DNA from: a virus
Reading direction: 5' to 3' (one strand)
IMG/VR virus record: IMGVR_UViG_3300048536_000095
Coordinates: 1-44,557 of that record
DNA length: 44,557 nucleotides
Shown here: one piece after another, positions 8,076-15,769 of the stretch
Layout of the letters: every line of letters starts with the position of its first letter
How positions within the stretch are numbered: position 1 is the first letter of the stretch
Position numbers and translations under genes: made by a program
Notes under the pieces: model-generated
The model's database searches: none
Told to the model about the DNA's origin: nothing
The model's input: only the letters and a program-made list of their open reading frames with translations

Positions 8076-8380
8076 GCTACGCGTCTGGTAAATACGCATA
8101 CGGTATATGTGACCGGACGGGGTTTAGATACCCACTAGAAGACCTTGTATGGGAATTTCAAGACGGACATAGAACTGGTTTCCGTGTTGGTAAAGATGTA
8201 GTTGATCCAGATCAACCACAGAATTTCTTGGGGCGTATTCGGGTTGTTGACCCACAGTCCCTTTTTAACCCTAGACCGGACTATGCGCCGGGACGGGGGC
8301 TTTGGGGTTGGAACCCTGTAGGCCATGAACTTGTCCGCTTAACTGGACAGGTTGGAACTGTAACTATAGAGATAGGATAA
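8072..8380 (+). CDS. Conserved small virion protein
   Basis: A 102-residue protein with an ATGA overlap on the adaptor gene. Aromatic and Gly residues are frequent: YASGKYAYGICDRTGFRYPL, WEFQDGHRTGFRVGKDV, DPQSLFNPRPDYAPGRGLWG. The ICDRTGFRYP stretch looks like a short loop of a beta-rich fold. Only one Cys is present, so a zinc ribbon is unlikely. I recall this family from phage structural modules next to the adaptor. A connector or tail-knob component is plausible but unproven. Confidence 0.6.
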   Translation: MSYASGKYAYGICDRTGFRYPLEDLVWEFQDGHRTGFRVGKDVVDPDQPQNFLGRIRVVDPQSLFNPRPDYAPGRGLWGWNPVGHELVRLTGQVGTVTIEIG

Positions 8381-8384
8381 GATT

Positions 8385-8816
8385 ATGCCAAGTGGACCCG
8401 GAACATATGGAAGTAAACGTGGACGCCCCCCTATGAAGATGAAACCCGGAGGGCGCGTTGGCAGTAAAAAACCTGACAACAGCGCGGCTAAGAAAAAATA
8501 TACTTTGGATACTCACCAAGGCGGCAAACGTATTCGTAGCGATAAACAAGCTAAAATGATACCTATGGACCTTTCAGGAAAGGCTAGTTCTAGTGGCTAT
8601 AACCGCCCACACAAAACCTTATATGAAATGGACAGTGGACCTACTCCTAACAAAAAACGGGTTGGTCGCGCTGGCGCTAGCTTAACCAAGAAGAAGGCTG
8701 GCGGTAAAGTAACCAAGAAGAAGGCTGGCGGTAAAGTTATGAAGAAGATGGGTGGTGGTACACTTGCTCGCGGTAGCGGTGCAGCGCGACCTCAAAAATT
8801 CCGCAAAAACGGGTAA
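8385..8816 (+). CDS. Very basic protein with KKKAGGKV repeats
   Basis: A 143-residue protein dominated by Lys, Arg and Gly. It opens with a GG-box-like element (MKMKPGGRVGSKK). The C-terminal third carries tandem KKKAGGKVTKKKAGGKVMKKMGGG elements, encoded by a perfect 27-base tandem duplication. No globular domain is apparent. The charge suggests DNA condensation or ejection-linked DNA contact, with the GG boxes possibly a docking element. Both ideas are inference. It ends just before the second adaptor-like gene. Confidence 0.6.
   Translation: MPSGPGTYGSKRGRPPMKMKPGGRVGSKKPDNSAAKKKYTLDTHQGGKRIRSDKQAKMIPMDLSGKASSSGYNRPHKTLYEMDSGPTPNKKRVGRAGASLTKKKAGGKVTKKKAGGKVMKKMGGGTLARGSGAARPQKFRKNG
8684..8737 (+). 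repeat. Perfect 27-bp tandem repeat (x2)
   Basis: Two identical 27-base units at 8684-8710 and 8711-8737 encode two copies of a 9-residue TKKKAGGKV element. The unit is exactly nine codons, so gain or loss of copies would keep the frame. A diverged third partial copy (GTTATGAAGAAGATGGGTGG) follows. Confidence 0.9.
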
Positions 8817-8821
8817 ACTAG

Positions 8822-9484
8822 ATGAATTATACTGAGCTTACGCAAGCAATAAAGGACTATACAGAGAACACAGAGGCAACGTTTGTCTCTATGATCCCTA
8901 CGTTTGTTCAGCAAGCGGAGCAACGTATATTTCGTACTGTTACCATACCTGAAGTTAGGTCCAATAGTACGGGCATACTAGCGCAGGGTAATCAATACTT
9001 AGAACGGCCTTCAGACTTTTTGGCCGTTTTTTCCCTAGCAATAGTTGACCCTACTACTAACGCTTACTCTTACCTGTTAGAGAAAGAAGCTAGCTTTATG
9101 AGAGAGGCGTACCCTATAGCTGCTACACAAGGAACTCCTAAGTATTATGGACAGTTTGATGGTGATTTAGTAGCCACAGGGGAGCATGGACACTTTATAG
9201 TAGGGCCAACACCTAACGCTAACTATGTAGTAGAACTGCACTATTACTATGAACCACCTTCGATAGTTACTAGCAGCACATCTTGGTTAGGTGAGAACGC
9301 CGATACAGTCCTCCTATATGGATGCCTTGTAGAGGCTTATACTTTTATGAAAGGTGATCCTGATGTAATGCGGGAGTATCTTGATAGGTATAATTCTGCA
9401 CTTTCTCAGTTGTCTATACTTGATGCCGCTAACAAACGTGAGGTATCTTACGGAGATAGCTATAGGGACGGTGATGCACGATGA
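8822..9484 (+). CDS. Second head-tail adaptor-like protein
   Basis: A 220-residue protein with the pattern of phage adaptor proteins (SU10-adaptor/T7 gp11-like, from memory). A helical start (LTQAIKDYTENTEATFVSMI) leads to FVQQAEQRIFRTV, a beta segment with LERPSDFLAVFSLAIV, the characteristic GTPKYYGQF, and a C-terminal helical part with EAYTFMKGDPDVMREYLDRY. It probably joins the portal ring to the tail nozzle (candidate at 24006). The stop overlaps the next start (ATGA). Adaptor class moderately sure; which of the two adaptor-like genes touches the portal is unknown. Confidence 0.72.
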   Translation: MNYTELTQAIKDYTENTEATFVSMIPTFVQQAEQRIFRTVTIPEVRSNSTGILAQGNQYLERPSDFLAVFSLAIVDPTTNAYSYLLEKEASFMREAYPIAATQGTPKYYGQFDGDLVATGEHGHFIVGPTPNANYVVELHYYYEPPSIVTSSTSWLGENADTVLLYGCLVEAYTFMKGDPDVMREYLDRYNSALSQLSILDAANKREVSYGDSYRDGDAR

Positions 9485-9771
9485 ACCTTAATTTGCCTGA
9501 AATAAAAGTAGGTAATGTATCTGTTTCAACTACGAACAATCGTGGTTTTACGCCAGAAGAAGTAGCGCAGAGATGCACAGATAAGTTACTTAACATTGCA
9601 GACAGTACACCGCCTGCCATTAGGGATCAGGCCATAGCCTACAAAAAAAGTATGGAAGCTGTCATAGCCTTGTATATGAAAGAGGCTATTAAAACGGACA
9701 GAACTACTGTATACAACGCAATTAAGGACGCTGGGCAACCTAAGCTAGCAGAATATATAAGGAAAATGTAG
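9481..9771 (+). CDS. Conserved phage protein, tail/head unknown
   Basis: A 96-residue mixed helical protein starting with an ATGA overlap on the adaptor-like gene. The pattern RGFTPEEVAQRCTDKLLNIA, then TPPAIRDQAIAYKKSM, is one I recall in many marine phages beside tail genes. Function is unknown to me. It has no membrane segment and one Cys. Coupled translation with the adaptor suggests a tail-connector or assembly role. Confidence 0.65.
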   Translation: MNLNLPEIKVGNVSVSTTNNRGFTPEEVAQRCTDKLLNIADSTPPAIRDQAIAYKKSMEAVIALYMKEAIKTDRTTVYNAIKDAGQPKLAEYIRKM

Positions 9772-9772
9772 C

Positions 9773-10228
9773 ATGGCATTCTCAGGCAACTATATGTGTA
9801 CTTCTTTTAAGACCGAAATTATGGTAGGGGTCCATAATTTTACTACTGCTAGTAATGTGTTTAAATTAGCCTTGTTTACCGACAGCGCAACGTTGGATGC
9901 TACTACGGTAAGTTATACTGCGTCTGCAGCGGCTGGGGGAGAAGTTACTGGGACGAACTACACTGCTGCGGGTAACTCTATGACAAGTGTAACCCCTGCA
10001 GCCATAGGGACAACCGCACTGGTTGACTTTAGTGATGTGACGTTTTCCAACGTTACTATAACGGGCGTCAGAGGCGCACTTCTGTATAATAACGCTCCCG
10101 TATCTGGGGGCGGCACACCTGCAGTTTGTGTTTTAGACTTTGGCGTTGATAAAGCGGCTAACCAAGGCGACTTCACGGTGGTCATGCCCACAGCAGACGC
10201 TTCCAACGCGCTAATTCGCATAGCGTAA
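9773..10228 (+). CDS. Beta-rich virion protein, paralog A
   Basis: A 151-residue Thr/Ala-rich protein with a beta-sandwich pattern: FKTEIMVGVHNFTTASNVFK, LVDFSDVTFSNVTITGVRGA, LLYNNAP, VCVLDFGVDKAANQGDFTVV and a final LIRIA. It shares this order of elements with the next gene (VDF/IDL-Q-D-x-F-x-NVT-x-T, L-YN, DFG, GDFT, LRxA), so the two are paralogs from a tandem duplication. Probably a virion surface or tail-associated protein; exact role unknown. Confidence 0.65.
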   Translation: MAFSGNYMCTSFKTEIMVGVHNFTTASNVFKLALFTDSATLDATTVSYTASAAAGGEVTGTNYTAAGNSMTSVTPAAIGTTALVDFSDVTFSNVTITGVRGALLYNNAPVSGGGTPAVCVLDFGVDKAANQGDFTVVMPTADASNALIRIA

Positions 10229-10247
10229 AACAAGAAGGAATTAAGAT

Positions 10248-10763
10248 ATGACTAATGTGACCACTGGGCTGTCGGAAAAGTTTAAACTAGAGCTTTTAAA
10301 GGGTAATCACGATTTTGATGCTCACCAAATGCGGGTTTCTTTAATAAAAGAAAATTCTTCTACTGTTGACTCTACCACTACTAACTGGACTACGTTCAAC
10401 GCTGCGGGTCAACAGCCAACAGGCAATAACTACGATGGCAGTGGTGGCGGCACTACCTTTAATACATTCGCTACTGGCGCACCCGCTAATATTGCTAGTG
10501 ACGATGTAGGAGCTTCAAATACACCGTATCCCAAGCTGGTCAGCGGCGTAGCTATTATAGACCTTCAAGATGCAGTGTTCCAGAACGTCACTGTAACGGC
10601 AGACGGTTGCATACTATACAACCAACAACATCCTGCAGGGGCTGATACAGACAACATAATAGCAATATTTGACTTTGGCGGTACAGTCAGTGCTACTGCA
10701 GGTGATTTTACAATCCAGTTCCCAGCCGCAGGTTCTACTACAAGTATCCTAAGATTGGCTTAA
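10248..10763 (+). CDS. Beta-rich virion protein, paralog B
   Basis: A 171-residue paralog of the preceding gene. Conserved elements in order: FKLELLKGNHDFDAHQMRVS, AIIDLQDAVFQNVTVTADGC, ILYNQQHPAG, IAIFDFGGTVSATAGDFTIQ and a terminal ILRLA. An aaggaa site precedes the ATG. It is longer than copy A mainly by a Gly/Thr/Asn insert in the middle (NNYDGSGGGTTFNTFATG). Likely a structural protein feeding the fibre complex that follows. Confidence 0.65.
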   Translation: MTNVTTGLSEKFKLELLKGNHDFDAHQMRVSLIKENSSTVDSTTTNWTTFNAAGQQPTGNNYDGSGGGTTFNTFATGAPANIASDDVGASNTPYPKLVSGVAIIDLQDAVFQNVTVTADGCILYNQQHPAGADTDNIIAIFDFGGTVSATAGDFTIQFPAAGSTTSILRLA

Positions 10764-10780
10764 TATGAGGGTCGGTCTAA

Positions 10781-12400
10781 ATGGCAAAGTTCTTTAACCG
10801 TGTAAAGGTAGCAATAACATCTACTGGGACAGGTAGTGTTACCTGCGGAACTGCTTTAGCAGGTTTTCAAAGCCTAGCAGATGCTTCTGTGGCTAATGGT
10901 GATGTTGTTCGTTACACCATTATTGATGGCAACTCTTATGAATCTGGCACTGGCACGGTAACATTATCTGGTTCCACTTATAGCATAAGCCGTGGGCCTT
11001 CTGTGTCCTCTGAGTCAAACAATTCTGCTATTGATGTTACGTCAAGCGCAAATTTGTTTCTGACTATGCTTGCCCAAGATGTTAAGCAGGTTCTTTCCGA
11101 TTTAGATAATGTATCGACTACTGCGCCTGCTGGCGGTCAAGTGTTATCTTATGACACGAACTCAGCCTCGTGGGTTCCTAGCTCCCCCTCTGGTGGGATT
11201 GTAAGCGTAGCTAACTATGCAGCTTTACCAGCAAGTCCCAGTGCTACAGACCTAGCTTGGACCGAAGATACCAAGTCCCTATACATATATGATGGTACAG
11301 AGTGGGACAGGTTCTACACAGATACAAACGCCACACCTGATTGGACAACAGAGCCGCCCAGTACAACCGTAAAACTGGCGATAGATGGGACTGCAACAGT
11401 TCAAACAGTTGTTGCATCTGATCCAGAGGGGTTTCCTATTGAGTACTCGTATGACACTAACCCATCAAATCAGACACAGGCAACTATTAGTCAAAGCAAC
11501 AATGTCTTTACTATAACGCCATCAACAAATACGTCTAATGAGGGAAGTTTTACTTTAAGGTATAGGGCATCAGACGGGATACACTCAACCTCTAGGTCTA
11601 CAGCATACAACCTCGTTTTCTACACCAATCCCGATATTGCTAATATGACTTATGACACGGGTAAGGATTTTTCTATCTCGTCGCAAGACGGTGACCCGCA
11701 GGGTATGTGGATGAACCCCTCTGGGACGAAATTATTCGTTTTAGGGGCAACTAACGATACAGTATATGAGTATAACCTGTCCACCGCAGATGATGTAAGC
11801 ACAGCATCTTATACTAATGTTTCTCTTTCCATCTCTGGTCAAGAAGCATATCCTACTGGACTGTGTTTTAGTCCAGACGGGTATAATATGTATGTAGTTG
11901 GTCGATCATCTGACAAAGTGCATCAATATAGTTTGACTACTGCTTATGATTTAAGCACAGCATCTTATGCTAATAAAGAATTTAGTGTTGTATCTCAAGA
12001 AGCTAATCCGGCAGAGGTGCGCTTTAATAACGATGGCACTAGAATGTTTGTCGTGGGTTATAGCAGCGATCACGTTAATCAATACGATTTGAGTACCGCC
12101 TATGATGTAAGCACAGCATCTTATAACAATGTTAGATTTTCCATAGGTAGTCAGGAGATTTCTCCGTATGGCTTGCATTTTAATCCCCAAGGCACAAAAA
12201 TGTATGTGACAGGCGGGAGTACAGATGACGTATTTGAGTACGATTTAACCACTGGGTTTGATCTAAGTACAGCCTCTTATAACAATGTCACCATCAACCT
12301 ACCCAACTATAATCCTAGGGCTATTTTTGTTAACGATGACGGGACTAAGTTTTACGTTATAGCCAACACTAATCCCATCAGACGTTACACTTGTAATTAG
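10781..12400 (+). CDS. Tail fibre with Ig-like and beta-propeller repeats
   Basis: A 539-residue receptor-facing fibre candidate. Residues 1-135 form the attachment part seen in marine phage fibres (MAKFFNRVKVAITSTGTGSV; later LSDLDNV). Residues 141-182 hold a YIYDGTEWDRFY turn of the kind common in virion tips. Residues 186-280 resemble an Ig/cadherin-like domain (VVASDPEGFPIEYSYDT; LRYRASDG). Residues 285-539 are repeated blades with the pattern SxxxxDxxxMYVxGxSxDxVxxYxLxTAxDxSTASY. Four anchors recur at exactly 156-base spacing. It ends in TAG at 12398-12400, immediately followed in frame by the ATG of the next gene. Confidence 0.75.
   Translation: MAKFFNRVKVAITSTGTGSVTCGTALAGFQSLADASVANGDVVRYTIIDGNSYESGTGTVTLSGSTYSISRGPSVSSESNNSAIDVTSSANLFLTMLAQDVKQVLSDLDNVSTTAPAGGQVLSYDTNSASWVPSSPSGGIVSVANYAALPASPSATDLAWTEDTKSLYIYDGTEWDRFYTDTNATPDWTTEPPSTTVKLAIDGTATVQTVVASDPEGFPIEYSYDTNPSNQTQATISQSNNVFTITPSTNTSNEGSFTLRYRASDGIHSTSRSTAYNLVFYTNPDIANMTYDTGKDFSISSQDGDPQGMWMNPSGTKLFVLGATNDTVYEYNLSTADDVSTASYTNVSLSISGQEAYPTGLCFSPDGYNMYVVGRSSDKVHQYSLTTAYDLSTASYANKEFSVVSQEANPAEVRFNNDGTRMFVVGYSSDHVNQYDLSTAYDVSTASYNNVRFSIGSQEISPYGLHFNPQGTKMYVTGGSTDDVFEYDLTTGFDLSTASYNNVTINLPNYNPRAIFVNDDGTKFYVIANTNPIRRYTCN
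11792..12280 (+). repeat. Four propeller-blade repeats, 156-bp period
   Basis: The anchor sequence 'gatgtaagcacagcatctta' and close variants begin at 11792, 11948, 12104 and 12260, each exactly 156 bases (52 codons) apart, encoding D-[VL]-STASY. An earlier degenerate blade precedes the first anchor. The lack of indels between units indicates a propeller fold under tight length constraint. Confidence 0.85.
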
Positions 12401-14893
12401 ATGCTAGGCTTTGCACCCATAGCATCTGCCACTCTAGCAGATGAAGGCCGTGTTGCACCTATTACAATCGCTGGTGTTGGGGAAGGAATTACTACACCTG
12501 ATTGGATGAACAACGGTTTAGAGGTTACAGCCTCTTTAGCCCCGTTTTCTCCATCAGGGGTTACAGTAAAAGTTTCATCGACTATTTCTACTGACCCAGT
12601 AAGAAAACCTGAAACTATGGTTTTCTCTAATACTTACGGTTGGATTCGTATAGAAGGCCGTACAAACTACGATTGGGATAACGTTCTCATGCTAGGCATG
12701 AGAGATAAAAACACTAATACAAGTCTTAGCAATTATGACGGATTAGGTTCACCCCCCGTCTGGGATGAGGCGGGGTCAGCAACTTACTTAGACGATTCAG
12801 GCAGAACCATATCTAAAAACCTGTCGTTTCAAACTAAAGTTACATCAGAGATTAACACTGCACCTATAGTGTCGCAGGATGCTTTCGCGCCTGTATCAAA
12901 CGGTGAATACACGTACCCTGCTACTACTGATATAACCCTTAACTCTGCCAGTGGAACTACTTACTTACAGGCACCAAAACTATACCACTTGCCGTCTGAA
13001 ACAATTAGCAGTAACGCAGCAACCATAACATCTTTAAGTGATTCGCTGTCATTAACACTTGAGTTCCCTCCTGCCTCTGATTCTACTTATTTAGGTGTCA
13101 TAGTTGGACAGTTTCAAACGTTAAATACATTTGACCCATCTAACACAGATACATATTTTGGGGAAAGCCTGATAACGGCGTCTGTGCAAAGACTTCTGGG
13201 GTCTATGCATGGTGTTGATAAATATAGAGTCTTACAAAGATTTGATGAAGAAAAAGGCTTCTTTGTAGGGACATTATCAACCAATACATTTGGTACAGAT
13301 AAAACAAACACAGAGGTTGGCGCGGCTCTGGTTGGGTATAAATATATTATACCAGATAGTGATTCTCAGTCGCTAACGCTCAATTTGAATGGCGCACTTT
13401 CCGTCCCGGCTACATTATCTGTTCAAGGATTTAACGTAGCCGTTTCTTTAGAAGATATAACCCTAGAGGGTACAGCAGATCATGACGTTAATGGTAAGGT
13501 TTTTGTCACCAAGACCATGACCGTTGATGGGTTTAGCGTAGGGACGGTTGGTTCCTTTGACCCAGAGTGGCATCTAAATACAGCAGAAGCACGGCTCGTA
13601 GCAGAGCCGAATGAAGCAGCCAACAGTAACGTATACCCTTACCCAGCTAGAAGCCCTGTATTCGATTACACCGTAACAGTGGATTCAGGCACCAACTCTT
13701 ACGGTTCGGGTAACAAATTCTATATGCAAACGGGGTACGACTACACAGTGTCCCCCACACTACGTCTTTCCGAAGGTAAAACTTATAAGTTTGACCAATC
13801 TGATTCTAGCAATAGCTCTCATCCACTCAGGTTCAGCACTACAGCTAATGGCACTCATGGCAGTGGTTCTGAGTATACTACAGGTGTTACAACATCAGGA
13901 ACTCCCGGTCAGGCTGGGGCGTATACGCAAATTGTGGTAGCTAGTGGTGCGCCCACACTGCACTATTACTGCACGAACCATAGCGGCATGGGTGGTCAGG
14001 CTAATATAAGCACTCCACAACACGACTTCGATCTAACTCTTGCTTTGGGCGCATTTGACGCTCCGATAGCTGCTACGCAAATTATAAATAACACTGATGC
14101 GACTAACTCAGGCAGGTTTGTTACGGACGGAGTTGTAATATCTAGTCCAAGCGACACTACCTACTTTAGTGAAAGCCAAATAACTCTTACACTAGGAAGT
14201 GGGCTAACGGCTAAATCTGTTAATGTACTTCCTGTAACATCTCAGTTGGTTACATCTAGCCTTGGAAACATCCAACTAAACGTAACTGAAATAATTCCTG
14301 ACTCTGCTACTTTTAGCGGGTCTGTTATCTTAGGTGATGGCACAACTGAACCTGCGCGTGGTTTGACGGTAACAGCGGAATCAAAAGCAACCTGCACTTC
14401 ACGGTTGTTCAACGTTTTTGTTGATAATGTTACATTCTCAGCAGATGCTAACGTTAGTGTCGCAGGGTTTAATTGGAATGCCCAACACGGCAATATTAAC
14501 TTTAGGGTTGACTGTGACGTAGATGCAGCAAGCCTAAGTGCTGACGGTCTTGTGACAGGGCAAGTGGTAAATACTACCTCTACAGCGAACATACCCGCGA
14601 CAGGAGTTTTAGGTACAACAAGCCTAGATGATGGTGTAGCCACAACATTCTCATACTATGCGACAGGAGTTCAGGGGACCACTGCGGTTATACCACCTGA
14701 AGCAATATCGTTGGCGTTTAGGTATTACGTTACAGGGGTTGTAGGGATTAACGAGGTAGGGGTTCCTCTGGTTTGGACTAAAATATATCCGTCTTCCACA
14801 GCAAACTGGACACCAGAATTACCTAGTGTACCGAATAATTGGACGCCTGTAGTGCCAGTAGCCGAGGATAACTGGAAAAAGATTGCGTCTTAA
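12401..14893 (+). CDS. Large virion protein with cupredoxin-like domain
   Basis: An 830-residue beta-rich protein starting directly after the previous TAG and in the same frame. The start MLGFAPIASATLADEG matches a short head motif common to marine phage structural proteins as I recall, which supports a real start here, though no clear ribosome site precedes it. Around residues 450-540 lies a blue-copper-like segment: SHPLRF with H474, then HYYCTNHSGMGG with C524, H527 and M530. That is the ligand order of type-1 copper proteins, with a shortened Cys-x2-His-x2-Met. Near residues 715-790 are three TGV-LGT/QGT/VGI repeats. The C-terminal 45 residues hold evenly spaced NWTP/NWKK boxes. Fibre or baseplate-like adhesin is the best guess. 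Confidence 0.65.
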   Translation: MLGFAPIASATLADEGRVAPITIAGVGEGITTPDWMNNGLEVTASLAPFSPSGVTVKVSSTISTDPVRKPETMVFSNTYGWIRIEGRTNYDWDNVLMLGMRDKNTNTSLSNYDGLGSPPVWDEAGSATYLDDSGRTISKNLSFQTKVTSEINTAPIVSQDAFAPVSNGEYTYPATTDITLNSASGTTYLQAPKLYHLPSETISSNAATITSLSDSLSLTLEFPPASDSTYLGVIVGQFQTLNTFDPSNTDTYFGESLITASVQRLLGSMHGVDKYRVLQRFDEEKGFFVGTLSTNTFGTDKTNTEVGAALVGYKYIIPDSDSQSLTLNLNGALSVPATLSVQGFNVAVSLEDITLEGTADHDVNGKVFVTKTMTVDGFSVGTVGSFDPEWHLNTAEARLVAEPNEAANSNVYPYPARSPVFDYTVTVDSGTNSYGSGNKFYMQTGYDYTVSPTLRLSEGKTYKFDQSDSSNSSHPLRFSTTANGTHGSGSEYTTGVTTSGTPGQAGAYTQIVVASGAPTLHYYCTNHSGMGGQANISTPQHDFDLTLALGAFDAPIAATQIINNTDATNSGRFVTDGVVISSPSDTTYFSESQITLTLGSGLTAKSVNVLPVTSQLVTSSLGNIQLNVTEIIPDSATFSGSVILGDGTTEPARGLTVTAESKATCTSRLFNVFVDNVTFSADANVSVAGFNWNAQHGNINFRVDCDVDAASLSADGLVTGQVVNTTSTANIPATGVLGTTSLDDGVATTFSYYATGVQGTTAVIPPEAISLAFRYYVTGVVGINEVGVPLVWTKIYPSSTANWTPELPSVPNNWTPVVPVAEDNWKKIAS

Positions 14894-14938
14894 CGTCATG
14901 CGGGATATAAATCTTGTAACTTAGCTTAGGAGCCTAAC

Positions 14939-15445
14939 ATGGCTAGTACATATGAGAACGGCCTGCGGCTAGAAGAAATAGGCAATGGTGAGCAATCTGG
15001 TACTTGGGGTACTACTACAAATACAAACCTAGAGCTTATTGCTGAAGCATTTGGGTATGGCACCGAGGCTATAGCTACTAACGCAGATACACACACTACG
15101 ACTCTCAGTGACGGGGCTACCGCGCAAGGTAGGTCTATGTTCCTAAAATACACAGGAGCTTTAGACTCTACATGCACGATTACTATTGGTCCTTCGCAAG
15201 TTAGTAAACTATGGTTTGTGCAAAATTCTACTACTGGTGGTCAAAATATTATAGTGAAGCAAGGATCAGGGGCGACAATAACCGTCCCGAATGGTCAGGT
15301 TAAAGCTATATTTTCTGATGGCGCAGGCGCTTCTGCGGCAATGACAGATGCGTTCACAGGTCTAAGCGTCCCAAGCCTGTTTGTAGCGGGGTCTGCCCCA
15401 GCGGGAATTGGTGACGTTTTGGCATTAAGTATAGCGTTAGGATAA
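14939..15445 (+). CDS. Tail-fibre-associated protein (MASTYENGLRLE type)
   Basis: A 168-residue protein. The N-terminus ENGLRLEEIGNGEQSGTWGT is a motif I recall at the start of numerous phage fibre or trimerisation proteins. The rest is a beta-rich, Thr/Gly-rich body (SMFLKYTGALDSTCTITIGP; GGQNIIVKQGSGATITVPNG) typical of proteins that lie along or cap fibres. It has a taggag ribosome site. It opens the second fibre block after the 830-aa gene. Confidence 0.7.
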   Translation: MASTYENGLRLEEIGNGEQSGTWGTTTNTNLELIAEAFGYGTEAIATNADTHTTTLSDGATAQGRSMFLKYTGALDSTCTITIGPSQVSKLWFVQNSTTGGQNIIVKQGSGATITVPNGQVKAIFSDGAGASAAMTDAFTGLSVPSLFVAGSAPAGIGDVLALSIALG

Positions 15446-15448
15446 ACG

Positions 15449-15769
15449 ATGGCTAATACATTCAAGAGTTACTTAGCTAGTGCAACGGGAACTTCAGCGG
15501 CTACCGTTGTTACAGTGGCTGCAAATACACAAACGGTGGCAGTAGGTATTAACCTAGCTAACATTCTGACAAGTCAGATAAAGGCTAGTGTTTACATTAC
15601 TAGAAGCAGCACAGATTACTACATAGTAAAAGATGCTCCGATACCTGCACAGGGCGCACTGTCTGTGCTGGATGGTAAAATTATCTTAGAGGCTGCTGAT
15701 GTTGTAAAAGTTGTATGTGATACAGCTAGTGGCGTAGATACTATATTGTCGGTCTTGGAGATTACCTAA
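15449..15769 (+). CDS. Small fibre-module protein
   Basis: A 106-residue beta-rich protein (MANTFKSYLASATGTSAATV; KASVYITRSSTDYYIVKDAP; KIILEAADVVKVVCDTASGV). I recall similar proteins upstream of marine phage fibre genes, and the fold resembles a small virion surface domain. The stop overlaps the next fibre start (TAATG), which suggests the two products are made in similar amounts and possibly assemble together. Function otherwise unknown. Confidence 0.65.
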   Translation: MANTFKSYLASATGTSAATVVTVAANTQTVAVGINLANILTSQIKASVYITRSSTDYYIVKDAPIPAQGALSVLDGKIILEAADVVKVVCDTASGVDTILSVLEIT

